Shown: positions 9,246-17,200 of the stretch, one piece after another
How positions within the stretch are numbered: position 1 is the first letter of the stretch
Layout of the letters: the number at the start of each line of letters is the position of its first letter
NCBI RefSeq assembly: GCF_946407605.1
Contig: NZ_CAMJOS010000001.1
Span: forward strand, 124,001 to 188,000
Direction of reading: 5' to 3'
Length of the DNA: 64,000 nt
Origin: an uncultured Prevotella sp.
Lineage (GTDB): Bacteria; Bacteroidota; Bacteroidia; Bacteroidales; Bacteroidaceae
Notes under the pieces: generated by a model
What the model was told of the DNA's origin: nothing
Seen by the model: the letters and a program-made list of their open reading frames with translations, nothing else
The model's database searches: none
Position numbers and translations under genes: made by a program

Positions 9246-9824
9246 CTAAAAGCTGTCGTTCAGTATCCTTTCTATGACCTGTGGGAAGTACTTCATCTCC
9301 AGCTGATGCTCCTTCGCCGCTATGTCGTCGGCGCTATCCTCAGCAGTCAGCGCCACCTTATACTGTACAATGATGTCGCCACCGTCGCAGACAGGCGTCA
9401 CCCAGTGCACCGTCATGCCCGTTTCCTTCTCGCCAGCAGCCTTCACAGCCTCGTGCACGTGGTGGCCCCACATGCCCTTGCCGCCGTACTTTGGCAACAG
9501 CGACGGGTGGATATTGATGATGCGGCGCGGAAAGGCATCCACCAGGAAGTTGGGCACCAGCGGCAGGAAGCCCGCCAGCACGATGAAGTCAATACCATAT
9601 TCCTTCATCATCGGCATCATCACAGCCTCGTCGTTCAGCTCAGCCTTCGTCACCACCTTCGTGGCCACCTCCAGCCGCTGCGCCTTCTCAAGCGCAGGCG
9701 CATCCGCCTTATTACTGACCACCAAGGCCGTGCACACCTTCTCAGAACCCTTGAAATACCGGATGATATTCTCGCAGTTCGTTCCGCCGCCTGATACAAA
9801 TATCGCAATGTTGACTTTCTTCAT
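9246..9824 (-). CDS. purN: Phosphoribosylglycinamide formyltransferase PurN
   Basis: A 192-residue protein starting MKKVNIAIFVSGGGTNCENI. The frame stays open further upstream, but that part has no ATG and does not resemble the family, so the ATG at 9824 is chosen. It carries the catalytic block IINIHPSLLPKYGGKGMWGHHVHEAV and the downstream MTVHWVTPVCDGGDII with the catalytic Asp. It formylates GAR with 10-formyl-THF in purine synthesis. A good promoter sits at 9852-9883. In many Bacteroidales purN is next to acpP-fabF; that arrangement is absent here. Confidence 0.94.
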   Translation of the reverse strand: MKKVNIAIFVSGGGTNCENIIRYFKGSEKVCTALVVSNKADAPALEKAQRLEVATKVVTKAELNDEAVMMPMMKEYGIDFIVLAGFLPLVPNFLVDAFPRRIINIHPSLLPKYGGKGMWGHHVHEAVKAAGEKETGMTVHWVTPVCDGGDIIVQYKVALTAEDSADDIAAKEHQLEMKYFPQVIERILNDSF

Positions 9825-9851
9825 TGTCTGTCTGGTTTCTTTTTTCGTCGG

Positions 9852-9883
9852 CAAAATTACAAAATAACAGCGTAAAAGCCAAA
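9852..9883 (-). promoter_or_regulatory. Promoter of purN
   Basis: TAATTTTG (9852-9859, minus strand) and TTTG (9880-9883) with 20-base spacing, 28 bases before the start codon. Confidence 0.75.
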
Positions 9884-9975
9884 ACAATTCACACAGATTT
9901 TCATATCTAACCGAAATCTCCCGGATTCTTGCCGATTTTAAGCACTCGGCGCTGTGCAATAATACGAATTGCCAT

Positions 9976-10511
9976 AGTTTAGTTTGTGTGTTTTTTAAGG
10001 GTTAAACATTTAGTTTAGTTCTCGTGTTTTTGCTCGGATTAATCCTCGCAATTTTTTGTCTTAATAGTAGCAGCTGCAGCGCTTAATTTTTGACAACGAC
10101 AAGTGAAGTGCAAGAGCGAATGCAGAGCCGAGCTCGCTCGAGCTATGCTGAGCCACAGCCTTCACTCGCGATGCATCTCAAATGCATTGCAAAGGTACGA
10201 AATTTTTCGTGCGCTACCAAATTTCGGTATACCATAACCTGTAAAAAATCTGTTAAGAACCGTCATTTTCTGCAAGTTGCTCCCAATCGTGACAATGACT
10301 TCGTGACAAAGTGACATTAAGCACCCTCGCAGAGTGCATAAGCATTGTTAGAATATAATATATAATATATTATATATTATATTCTAAAATAATTGTCTTA
10401 CAATTTTTCATTTTTCAAGCCCCTCTGTATGTGGAATCTCCTTAATGTCACGATGTCACTTTGTCATTATGTCACGTCTTCTGCTAAAAAGAATTAACTC
10501 GTACAAGAATA
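9976..10511 (+). other. Long intergenic region with nested inverted repeats
   Basis: No credible gene is seen between purN and pgi. The stretch contains an interrupted GAGC-rich inverted segment near 10128-10160, a perfect 40-bp AT-only-core palindrome (10348-10387), and outer arms rich in GTGACA/TGTCAC (10287-10321 and 10441-10476) that can pair around it. The pgi promoter follows. Confidence 0.6.
10287..10476. repeat. Nested inverted repeat: GTGACA-type arms around a 40-bp perfect palindrome
   Basis: The inner palindrome at 10348-10387 reads TTAGAATATAATATATAATA followed by its exact reverse complement, with no mismatch. The left outer arm ends GTGACAAAGTGACATTAAG (10321). The right outer arm begins CTTAATGTCAC at 10441 and continues with TGTCACTTTGTCAT. 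The 11 innermost arm bases pair exactly (GTGACATTAAG with CTTAATGTCAC); beyond them the arms are related but shuffled copies of the same GTGACA words. Confidence 0.8.
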
Positions 10512-10543
10512 TTTGCACGGGTGATTCTTTTTTGTTACCTTTG
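10512..10543 (+). promoter_or_regulatory. Promoter of pgi
   Basis: TTTG (10512-10515), 20 bases, TACCTTTG (10536-10543), then about 37 bases to the start codon. A near-consensus Bacteroidetes promoter. Confidence 0.8.
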
Positions 10544-10580
10544 CACGGAAATATACGAACAACTTTATAAATGAATCAAT

Positions 10581-11936
10581 ATGAAGAATATCACGCTTGA
10601 CATTACGAAGGCTTCCTGCTTTCTGGCAGAAGGCGCTGTAGCTGCTTTTGAACCAAAGGTGAAGGCAGCACAGGAAGCACTTGAGAACGGCACTTGCCCT
10701 GGTAACGATTTCTTAGGATGGCTGCACCTCCCCTCTTCTATCACTCCTGCTTTCCTGGCAGAGATTCAGGCCTGCGCCGACACGCTGCGCCAGAACTGCG
10801 AGGTAGTGGTTGTGGCTGGTATCGGTGGCTCTTATCTGGGTGCCCGCGCCGTGATTGAAGCCCTGGGCAACAGCTTTGCCTGGCTCATCCAGGAGAAGAA
10901 AAATCCAACTATCCTGTTTGCTGGTAACAACATCGGCGAGGACTATCTGTTCGAGATGACTGAATACCTGAAGGACAAGAAGTTCGGTGTTATCAATATC
11001 TCAAAGAGTGGTACCACCACCGAGACAGCCCTGACCTTCCGTCTGCTGAAGAAGCAATGCGAGGCTCAGCGCGGCAAGGAGGAGGCTAAGAAGGTGATTG
11101 TGGCTGTGACCGACGCCAAGCGTGGTGCTGCCCGTACCTGTGCCGACAAGGAGGGGTACAAGAGCTTTATCATCCCCGACAACGTGGGTGGTCGCTTCTC
11201 TGTGCTGACTCCTGTTGGTCTGCTGCCTATCGCCTGCGCTGGTTTCGACATCAAGGCTTTGGTAGAGGGTGCTCAGGATATGGAGAAGGCCTGCGGTAAG
11301 GACGTGCCTTTCGCTGAGAACCTCGCTGCCCAGTATGCTGCCGTACGCAACGGTCTGTATCAGAGTGGCAAGAAGATTGAGATCATGGTGAACTATCAGC
11401 CCAAGCTGCACTTCGTCAGCGAGTGGTGGAAGCAGCTCTACGGAGAGAGTGAGGGTAAGGACAAGAAGGGTATCTTCCCTGCTTCTGTTGACTTCACCAC
11501 CGACCTGCACTCTATGGGTCAGTGGATTCAGGACGGCGAGCGCACCATCTTCGAGACCGTTATCTCTATCGAGGAGCCAGAGAAGAAGTTGCTGTTCCCC
11601 AGCGACGAGGAGAACCTGGACGGTCTGAACTTCCTGGCTGGCAAGCGCGTGGACGAGGTGAACAAGATGGCAGAGCTGGGTACTCGTCTGGCTCACGTCG
11701 ATGGTGGTGTGCCCAACATCCGCATCAGCGTTCCCAAGTTGAACGAATACTACATCGGCCAGCTCATCTACTTCTTCGAGATTGGTTGCGGCATCAGCGG
11801 CAACGTGCTCGGCGTGAACCCCTTCAACCAGCCTGGTGTGGAGGCTTACAAGAAGAATATGTTTGCCCTGCTCGACAAGCCCGGCTACGAGGAAGACTCG
11901 AAAGCTATCAAGGAACGCTTGAAAAGTGAAAGGTGA
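10581..11936 (+). CDS. pgi: Glucose-6-phosphate isomerase
   Basis: A 451-residue isomerase of the short bacterial Pgi group. Family signatures include the phosphate-binding [15 protein letters not shown] segment (seen as [13 protein letters not shown]), the central [11 protein letters not shown] stretch, and the C-terminal signature [18 protein letters not shown]. It interconverts glucose-6-P and fructose-6-P in glycolysis. The last codons (KSER, stop) are encoded by the first units of a GAAAGGT tandem repeat that continues into the gap before the next gene, so the C-terminal tail probably arose from the repeat. It forms an operon with the HAD phosphatase downstream. Confidence 0.96.
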   Translation: MKNITLDITKASCFLAEGAVAAFEPKVKAAQEALENGTCPGNDFLGWLHLPSSITPAFLAEIQACADTLRQNCEVVVVAGIGGSYLGARAVIEALGNSFAWLIQEKKNPTILFAGNNIGEDYLFEMTEYLKDKKFGVINISKSGTTTETALTFRLLKKQCEAQRGKEEAKKVIVAVTDAKRGAARTCADKEGYKSFIIPDNVGGRFSVLTPVGLLPIACAGFDIKALVEGAQDMEKACGKDVPFAENLAAQYAAVRNGLYQSGKKIEIMVNYQPKLHFVSEWWKQLYGESEGKDKKGIFPASVDFTTDLHSMGQWIQDGERTIFETVISIEEPEKKLLFPSDEENLDGLNFLAGKRVDEVNKMAELGTRLAHVDGGVPNIRISVPKLNEYYIGQLIYFFEIGCGISGNVLGVNPFNQPGVEAYKKNMFALLDKPGYEEDSKAIKERLKSER

Positions 11937-11952
11937 AAGGTGAAAGGTGAAA
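11923..11952 (+). repeat. Tandem repeat of GAAAGGT (7 bp), about four units
   Basis: The unit GAAAGGT is repeated from the end of pgi into the gap before the HAD gene. It covers the pgi stop codon and ends about 20 bases before the GTG start of the next gene. It is purine-rich in the direction of transcription, like the other operon repeats in this window. Confidence 0.85.
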
Positions 11953-11971
11953 TGTTTGCTTCCGCATTGAA

Positions 11972-12688
11972 GTGAAAGAAATTATTCAGCAATACTTAGA
12001 GAAACACGGCTTTGAGGCACTTTGCCCCAAGGCCGTGCTTTTCGATATGGATGGCGTGCTCTATAACTCGATGCCCAACCACGCCATTGCGTGGCAGCGC
12101 TCGATGGAGATGTTTGGCATCCACATGACAGAGGCCGACGCCTACGCCACCGAGGGCGCTCGCGGCGTTGACACCATCCGCATGATGGTGAAGAAACAAC
12201 AGGGCCGCGACATCGACGAGGCCGAGGCACAACTGATGTACGACGAGAAGACGCGCCAGTTTCACGCCCTACCAGAAACGCACATCATGCCTGGCATTCC
12301 TGAGCTGATGGCACAAATAAACGCCAACGGAATGACCATCGGCGTAGTAACAGGTAGCGGACAGCGTCCGCTTATCAATCGTCTGATGAAGGACTTCGGC
12401 GATTATCTGGACGAGAGTCACATCGTCACCGCCTACGACGTAAAACACGGCAAACCCAATCCCGACCCCTATCTGATGGGCCTGCAAAAGGCGGGCAACC
12501 TGAAGCCTTGGGAGGCTATCGTAGTAGAGAACGCACCCTTAGGCGTGAAGGCAGGCGTAGCAGCAAGAATCTTTACTATTGCTGTCAATACCGGTCCGCT
12601 ACCAGACGACGTTCTCAAGCGAGAAGGTGCCGACTTGGTAATTTCCGATATGCCCACCCTCAGCAAGGGCTGGCATTCGCTCTTCTAA
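11972..12688 (+). CDS. HAD-superfamily sugar phosphatase or beta-phosphoglucomutase-like protein
   Basis: A 238-residue HAD hydrolase. Motif I is FDMDGVLYNSM (about residues 24-34), motif II VVTGSG, motif III KHGKPNPDPYL and motif IV VVENAPLGVKAG. The cap between motifs I and II is of the small helical type seen in beta-phosphoglucomutase and sugar-phosphate phosphatases. No ATG fits before the conserved region, and the frame upstream of GTG 11972 soon meets the repeat, so GTG is taken as the start. Following pgi it may act on a hexose phosphate; the exact substrate is unknown. Its stop overlaps the stop of the convergent gene by 4 bases. Confidence 0.85.
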   Translation: MKEIIQQYLEKHGFEALCPKAVLFDMDGVLYNSMPNHAIAWQRSMEMFGIHMTEADAYATEGARGVDTIRMMVKKQQGRDIDEAEAQLMYDEKTRQFHALPETHIMPGIPELMAQINANGMTIGVVTGSGQRPLINRLMKDFGDYLDESHIVTAYDVKHGKPNPDPYLMGLQKAGNLKPWEAIVVENAPLGVKAGVAARIFTIAVNTGPLPDDVLKREGADLVISDMPTLSKGWHSLF

Positions 12689-13254
12689 TCATCATCATCT
12701 TCATCGTCAGCATCGACATAGTCGAGCATCTCCATATCGTCATCCTGACGAATATTGATGATGCCCTGCTTGTCTACTGTCATCTCCAACGGGATAAAGA
12801 CATCGTCAACAGCATCAGGCAGGGCGATGACGACAGAGAACTCCAGCTTGCCATTGTCCACCTCGTCATAGCGGATGCTGGCCAGAATACCATTCTTCTT
12901 GAACGTCTCATCGATATACGACGAGAACGAGCCCTTGGTGAAGGTGCGACTAAACAGAGAGCTGCCATCGGGACGGTTGACAGAGACCTTCACCACATTG
13001 TCGAAATACTTCTGGTTGTTCTCGTCCTTCACCATCGACGAGCTGTCGGCTGGTGTACGCACTACTGAGACGGCATACTGGCTTCCACCCCAGTTGACCG
13101 AAGTGTTCTGTGTTGTCGCCTCCATAGCGATAGGGTCCACAGGTTGCTTAGGAACATACTTGGTGGTGATGATGTCGTCAGACTTTTTCTTTTCTTTGCA
13201 AGCACCCAGCATCATGATGCCGAATACCAGGATAAGGGGTAGTAATCGTTTCAT
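12685..13254 (-). CDS. Putative lipoprotein, DUF4738-like
   Basis: A 189-residue secreted lipoprotein. The signal peptide MKRLLPLILVFGIMMLGAC ends in a lipobox (MLGAC, Cys19), followed by a lysine-rich stretch. The mature part is a mix of strands with no catalytic motif that can be recognised, and the C-terminus is strongly acidic (DADDEDDDD). Size, lipobox and layout resemble the DUF4738 lipoproteins of Prevotella and Bacteroides, but that assignment is from memory of the family and is uncertain. The start follows a good promoter at 13273-13305. Confidence 0.7.
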   Translation of the reverse strand: MKRLLPLILVFGIMMLGACKEKKKSDDIITTKYVPKQPVDPIAMEATTQNTSVNWGGSQYAVSVVRTPADSSSMVKDENNQKYFDNVVKVSVNRPDGSSLFSRTFTKGSFSSYIDETFKKNGILASIRYDEVDNGKLEFSVVIALPDAVDDVFIPLEMTVDKQGIINIRQDDDMEMLDYVDADDEDDDD

Positions 13255-13272
13255 AATTTTCTATTGACGAAG

Positions 13273-13305
13273 CAAAAGTACAAAATATTTTCGATACAAC
13301 ACAAA
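13273..13305 (-). promoter_or_regulatory. Promoter of the DUF4738-like lipoprotein
   Basis: TACTTTTG (13273-13280, minus strand) with TTTG at 13302-13305, 21 bases apart. The -33 box is part of the T tract of the upstream terminator. Confidence 0.65.
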
Positions 13306-13333
13306 AAAACGCCCACTATTTTAATAGCGGGCG
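13302..13333 (-). terminator. Intrinsic terminator after the DUF4890-like gene
   Basis: On the minus strand CGCCCGCTATT pairs with AATAGTGGGCG across a 2-base loop (13310-13333, one G-U pair), followed by seven T. Confidence 0.8.
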
Positions 13334-13342
13334 CCAAAATCA

Positions 13343-13391
13343 TCAGTCACACGACTGATTCGTTTCGGGTTGAGGACACGCCTGTCCTTCT
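13343..13391 (+). repeat. Two adjacent short hairpins followed by an orphan gene leader
   Basis: ATCAGTC-ACAC-GACTGAT and AGGACA-CGCC-TGTCCT are perfect small stems about 15 bases apart. On the plus strand they are followed by ATGTTAACCTAAATCACT and an ATG with AAAAAA after it (13420), the look of a Bacteroidales gene start, but the frame ends after 30 codons inside the opposite gene. Confidence 0.5.
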
Positions 13392-13430
13392 TCAAAATAC
13401 TATGTTAACCTAAATCACTATGAAAAAATC

Positions 13431-13991
13431 TCAATTGTTGTTATTCTCTCTCTGGGGACGATCGCCACCGCGACGCATCTGCGCACGACGGTTCTCATTG
13501 TCCTTCTTGTAAGCCGCATACTGCTCCTCGGTCATGATGGCCTTCAGCTCAGCATCGTAGGCTTCCTGATTCTTCTGCATCTCCTCGCGGTTGGCACCAA
13601 AGTTGCCCTGAGGACGCTGAGGTCTGTCACCTCTTACGCTATCGTTCTGAGGACGCTGGGGTCTTTCGGCCATCTGGGGTCTGTTGCCGCCCTGAGGTCT
13701 GTTGCCACCTCCCATCTGAGGTCCGCGACCACCCTGACCACGCATGCCACGCATGCCTCCTCCCATTGGGAGCTTACCCTGGAAACGAGTGTTCAGGTCC
13801 AGCAGCTTAGCTGCCTGCTCCTCGTTGAGTCCATATCTCTGCACAGTAGCGTCTGTGCGCTGCTTGATCATCTCTTTAGGGTCGAACTGTCTGCGCTCAC
13901 CATTGTTTGGAGCAGCAGGATTAGCTTCCTGAGCCATTGCGGTAACACCCATCATCATCGCAGCTATCATTGTTAAAACGATCTTCTTCAT
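13431..13991 (-). CDS. Small exported Gly/Arg/Pro/Gln-rich protein, DUF4890-like
   Basis: A 186-residue protein with a signal peptide (MKKIVLTMIAAMMMGVTAMAQ, cleavage after AMA). A short helical segment follows (QRTDATVQRYGLNEEQAAKLLDLN, about 45-68), of the type found in periplasmic Spy-like or DUF4890 proteins. A low-complexity middle (about 75-135) is full of GGxRPQ repeats, then comes a second helix (QEAYDAELKAIMTEEQYAAYKKDNENR) and an Asn tail. The helix plus TxEQxAxY pattern resembles metal-stress or chaperone-like periplasmic proteins, but function is unknown. It ends with a good terminator at 13302-13333. Confidence 0.7.
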   Translation of the reverse strand: MKKIVLTMIAAMMMGVTAMAQEANPAAPNNGERRQFDPKEMIKQRTDATVQRYGLNEEQAAKLLDLNTRFQGKLPMGGGMRGMRGQGGRGPQMGGGNRPQGGNRPQMAERPQRPQNDSVRGDRPQRPQGNFGANREEMQKNQEAYDAELKAIMTEEQYAAYKKDNENRRAQMRRGGDRPQRENNNN

Positions 13992-14133
13992 TTTCTTCTT
14001 TACTTTTTAAAAATTAGACATTGGTTTGTAGCTTTCTGTGTTGCAACTGTTCCTTTGACGCAGGAAAGTAACAAAAGTTTAACCAGATAATAAAAAAAAT
14101 TGCATTTTTCTTATTTTACCTTCTTTTTTTTAT

Positions 14134-14141
14134 TAATTTTG
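14134..14141 (+). promoter_or_regulatory. Probable -7 box before the DUF4230 pair
   Basis: TAATTTTG, 21 bases before the start codon at 14163. The region upstream is almost pure T/A and no TTTG is seen at the -33 distance. Confidence 0.5.
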
Positions 14142-14162
14142 CAAGGTAAAAAAGAGAAAACG

Positions 14163-14825
14163 ATGAGAAAAGTCATAGCATTCTTACTGGCCATCACCCT
14201 TGTATCACCCCTGTTTTGCGGATGTCAGAAGCAAGACGGGACAACAGATGATGATGCGAATGCCATACCCCAACTGGTCAACCACATCCAGCAATGCTCG
14301 CGCCTCTACACCACCGACTATCGTATTCATAAGGTGGTGATGGTGCAGGCCGACAAGCAGTTGGAGACCAGCTTCCTGGGTGTAGGCTTCAACGTGCCGT
14401 TGGGCGAGCGTCGTCTGCTCATCCCCATGGAGGCCACGCTGAAAGGCTATATTGACTTTAGCAATTTCTCGGAGGACGATATCGAGAACGACGGCGAGAA
14501 GGTGACCATCACCCTACCCGACCCAGAGGTGATGCTGACCAGCAGTCGTATTGACCACGACGGCACCAAGCAGTATGTGTCGTGGTATCTGTCGAACTTC
14601 GACACCACGGAGCAGACGGCTCACGCCGCCAAAGGCCGACAGGACATTATAGATAAGGTGAAGAACGACAGCCAGCAGAAGCGCCATATTGTGGAGGCAG
14701 CTCGCCAGAATGCAGCCAACCTGCTGATACCCCTTATCAGTAGGATGGGTTTTAACGAGCAGAACATCACCATCACCTTCCGTCAGGACTTCAGTTTCGA
14801 GAACCTCAAAATCCATATTGACTAA
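14163..14825 (+). CDS. DUF4230 family lipoprotein
   Basis: A 220-residue lipoprotein (MRKVIAFLLAITLVSPLFCGC, lipobox LFCGC). The ATG at 14163 is chosen because the open frame upstream of it is only T-rich leader. The mature domain has the DUF4230 layout: an N-terminal strand region with KVVMVQADKQLE, a short loop VPLGERRLLIPMEATLKGYIDFS, and the later helices (KGRQDIIDKVKNDSQQKRHIVEAARQNAANLL) leading to a conserved ending near IPLISRMGFNEQNITITF. Function is unknown; the fold resembles proteins tethered at the membrane. It is followed 3 bases later by a second member of the same family. Confidence 0.8.
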   Translation: MRKVIAFLLAITLVSPLFCGCQKQDGTTDDDANAIPQLVNHIQQCSRLYTTDYRIHKVVMVQADKQLETSFLGVGFNVPLGERRLLIPMEATLKGYIDFSNFSEDDIENDGEKVTITLPDPEVMLTSSRIDHDGTKQYVSWYLSNFDTTEQTAHAAKGRQDIIDKVKNDSQQKRHIVEAARQNAANLLIPLISRMGFNEQNITITFRQDFSFENLKIHID

Positions 14826-14828
14826 ACG

Positions 14829-15443
14829 ATGACCAAGGAACAGAAGAATCTCATCATAGGCACGCTGGTGGCTCTGGCCGTATTTGGCACGGTAGCCTTC
14901 TTCGTGGTGAAAGCCATCATCAACAAGGTGGGCGATGCCGCTCCAAAGATTGGCGTCACCACCACCGTGAGCTATGCGCAGACACCTATTATCATCAAGA
15001 GCATGCGCCATATAGGTCAGTGGGAATTTATGACGATTACTGACGAAGAGGTGGTGGAACGCAGTCGCAAGAACCTGATACTGAGCGACGACAAGCTGGT
15101 GCGCATCTACTACGGCACGCTGCGTCTGGGCATTGACCTCGAGAAGCTTAGGGAGGATGCCATCAGCACGCAAGGCGACAGCATCAGTATGGTGTTGCCA
15201 CCCGTACAACTGCTAGACGACGACTTCATTGACGAAGCCCTCACCAAGACATTCTATGAGTCGGGCGAGTGGGACGCGAAGATACAGAAAGAGATGTATG
15301 ATGAAGCAAAAAGCATCATGATACGCTATGCGATGAATGTGGAGAACCAGGAGCAGACGCGCCAGTTGGCCGAGACGCAGATGCGCCAGTTGCTACAGGG
15401 CCTAGGCTTCCGCTATATCACTATCAGCTTTGAGTCCCGATAG
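14829..15443 (+). CDS. DUF4230 family protein, membrane-anchored
   Basis: A 204-residue paralogue of the gene before it. It has an N-terminal transmembrane anchor (about residues 8-30, LIIGTLVALAVFGTVAFFVVKAI) instead of a lipobox, then the same arrangement: MRHIGQWEFMTITDEEVVE, a YYGTLRLGIDLEKL strand pair, VLPPVQLLDDDFIDE, and the final helices ending in LLQGLGFRYITISF. One copy is thus outer-face lipid-anchored and the other inner-membrane-anchored, suggesting a pair that works across the periplasm. The function is not known. Confidence 0.8.
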   Translation: MTKEQKNLIIGTLVALAVFGTVAFFVVKAIINKVGDAAPKIGVTTTVSYAQTPIIIKSMRHIGQWEFMTITDEEVVERSRKNLILSDDKLVRIYYGTLRLGIDLEKLREDAISTQGDSISMVLPPVQLLDDDFIDEALTKTFYESGEWDAKIQKEMYDEAKSIMIRYAMNVENQEQTRQLAETQMRQLLQGLGFRYITISFESR

Positions 15444-15468
15444 CCTCAGCTTAGAACCCCGATAATCT

Positions 15469-16143
15469 TTAGCTTTGTATTTCGACGATTGTCAACACGC
15501 CGTTGCTGACACGAAAGCGAATATCGCGCCCAGCAAAGGGCATCCCATAGACACGATTAGGGTCATCATGATAGCGTGGACGAGGGTCTTGCGCCAGCAC
15601 TTGACGCAGTCCGGCCTGCTCTTCCTCTGAAAACAACTGGGCCAGTTCCTCTGGCAGCTCTACCTGTAATGGTTCCCACGTGGTCTGGTCAACAAACCCG
15701 CTGCGAGCCTCAGGATGACTGTCGGCATAGGTCACATAAGGCTTGATGTCGTAGATAGGCGTTCCGTCCATCAGGTCGGCACCCTTCACATGAATCACGG
15801 GCCCTTCATTTTCCGTCATCTCCACCTTATTAATATACACGCAAGAGAGTCCCAGACGGTTGGGACGGAATGGCGAACGCGAGGCGAACACCCCTACCCG
15901 TTCGTTGCCTCCCAATCGGGGTGGACGAACCGTAAGTCCCTGCTGCTCGTGCGGATTGCCGCTAAACTCCCATATCAGCCACAGATAATCGAACTGCTCC
16001 AAGCCTCGCAGCGCCTCTTCGCGACGGTATTCCGGCTCGAGCACGATGCGTCCTGAGAGGTCGCCAGCCAGTCCGCTCTGTCTGGGCAGTCCGAACTTTG
16101 ACGTCAGCGGAGAACGAAAATATGCCACAGGTTTGATGTCCAT
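15469..16143 (-). CDS. trmO: TrmO, tRNA N6-threonylcarbamoyladenosine N6-methyltransferase
   Basis: A 224-residue TsaA/UPF0066 family protein. The N-terminal PVAYFRSPLTSKFGLPRQSGL and the later FASRSPFRPNRLGLSCVYI and DLMDGTPIYDIKPYVTYAD blocks are the family hallmarks, with the SAM-binding beta barrel formed by the first 150 residues. The shorter C-terminal part carries the usual extra domain. It methylates the t6A37 of tRNA-Thr decoding ACY. It starts 4 bases after mutY ends, so both are in the sprA-mutY-trmO operon. Length is normal (about 235 in E. coli). Confidence 0.92.
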   Translation of the reverse strand: MDIKPVAYFRSPLTSKFGLPRQSGLAGDLSGRIVLEPEYRREEALRGLEQFDYLWLIWEFSGNPHEQQGLTVRPPRLGGNERVGVFASRSPFRPNRLGLSCVYINKVEMTENEGPVIHVKGADLMDGTPIYDIKPYVTYADSHPEARSGFVDQTTWEPLQVELPEELAQLFSEEEQAGLRQVLAQDPRPRYHDDPNRVYGMPFAGRDIRFRVSNGVLTIVEIQS

Positions 16144-16147
16144 AATC

Positions 16148-17149
16148 CTATACCAAAGAAATAAGATGTTCTATGAGTCGGGGCTTGCCGTAGTCGTCAA
16201 GTTCCTTTTCCTTAATCCAGAAATAGCCCTCGGGCAATGCAGGACGCTCTGCAGGCTGCCACAGCCAGAAGTCGGCCAGCAGGATGCGATGGGTCAGCAC
16301 ATGCTTCACCCCCTGTCGCAGCAACACAGCACCCTGAGGCACCTTTTCCGTGAGCAGAGGCTCGTAAAGTCCCTGCCAGATATCGCCCTCCCCACGTCGA
16401 TGAATAGCCGTCTCGCCTTGATAGCGCACATAGACATAAGTCATGCGACGCTCCTTAACCTTCAGCGTCTTCAGCTTCACAGGCAGCTCGCCCACCCTAC
16501 CCTCACGGAAAGCCACGCACGTTTCCATCAAGGGACAAGCGGCGCAGTCAGGACTGGATGGGGTGCATTGCGTAGCGCCAAAGTCCATGATGGCCTGGTT
16601 GTAAATAGAAAGTTGAAAGGTGAAAGGTGAAAGGTGAAAAGTTGAAAGTTGAGATTGAGCCAGGAGTGCAAACTCTTTCTTTCCTTCTGTGGTGTTGATA
16701 GGTGTAGAGATGCCGAAATAGCGACTCAGCACGCGATACACATTTCCATCGACCACAGCGGCAGGCAGGTCGAAGGCAAACGAACCTATAGCAGCAGCGG
16801 TATAGTCACCCACACCCTTCAGGCTTTTAATGCCTTCGAGCGTGGTGGGGAAGCCTCCCATCTCCACAATCTGTCGTGCTGCCGCATGCAGGTTGCGAGC
16901 CCGAGAATAGTAGCCCAGTCCCTGCCACTCACGCAGCACCTCGTCCTCCGTGGCAGCAGCCAGCAGTTCCACCCTGGGCCATCGCTTCATAAAGCGCTCC
17001 CAGTAGGCCCAGCCCTGCTTCACCTGCGTCTGCTGGAGAATAATCTCCGAGAGCCAGATGGCATAGGGGTCACGAGTCTGTCGCCAGGGCAGGTCGCGCC
17101 CATGCTCATGAAACCAATGTAATAATGTGGGCGCGAAATTATTTGCCAT
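16148..17149 (-). CDS. mutY: MutY, adenine DNA glycosylase, with a tandem-repeat-derived insert
   Basis: A 333-residue A/G-specific glycosylase that removes A opposite 8-oxoG. The catalytic Glu35 (LSEIILQQTQV) and Asp134 (AVVDGNVYRVLSRYF) are present, as are the helix-hairpin-helix LKGVGDYTAAAI (110-121) and the four Fe-S cysteines C195-C202-C205-C211 (CTPSSPDCAACPLMETC). Between the Fe-S cluster and the helical core, residues 166-181 ([16 protein letters not shown]) are encoded by a GAAAGGT-like tandem repeat (16608-16654), in place of the usual short loop before YNQAIMDFG. The C-terminal NUDIX-like domain is present. The start codon is preceded directly by another tandem repeat. Confidence 0.94.
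   Translation of the reverse strand: MANNFAPTLLHWFHEHGRDLPWRQTRDPYAIWLSEIILQQTQVKQGWAYWERFMKRWPRVELLAAATEDEVLREWQGLGYYSRARNLHAAARQIVEMGGFPTTLEGIKSLKGVGDYTAAAIGSFAFDLPAAVVDGNVYRVLSRYFGISTPINTTEGKKEFALLAQSQLSTFHLSPFTFQLSIYNQAIMDFGATQCTPSSPDCAACPLMETCVAFREGRVGELPVKLKTLKVKERRMTYVYVRYQGETAIHRRGEGDIWQGLYEPLLTEKVPQGAVLLRQGVKHVLTHRILLADFWLWQPAERPALPEGYFWIKEKELDDYGKPRLIEHLISLV
16608..16654 (-). repeat. In-frame GAAAGGT-type tandem repeat inside mutY
   Basis: On the plus strand, GAAAGTT and GAAAGGT units of 7-8 bp follow each other for about 47 bases. On the coding (minus) strand they read as TCA-CCT-TTC-ACC, giving the peptide SPFT at residues 174-177. Conserved MutY sequence resumes on both sides, so the repeat is an insertion or replacement that kept the frame. 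Confidence 0.85.
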
Positions 17150-17194
17150 AACTTCTTAACTTCTGACTTCTTAACTTCTGACTTCTTAACTACT
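17150..17194 (-). repeat. Tandem repeat directly before the mutY start
   Basis: A 15-bp unit (minus strand AGAAGTTAAGAAGTC, itself two related 7-8 bp words) occurs nearly three times and ends at the ATG of mutY. It fills almost the whole gap between the sprA stop and mutY, where a ribosome binding region should be. Confidence 0.85.
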
Positions 17195-17200
17195 AAAAAA

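Noticed and set aside
9907..9975. A 22-codon minus-strand frame (MAIRIIAQRRVLKIGKNPGDFG) that recalls the first residues of HU-like proteins
   Set aside because: It stops at once and no further HU sequence follows in any frame; too short to support a pseudogene call.
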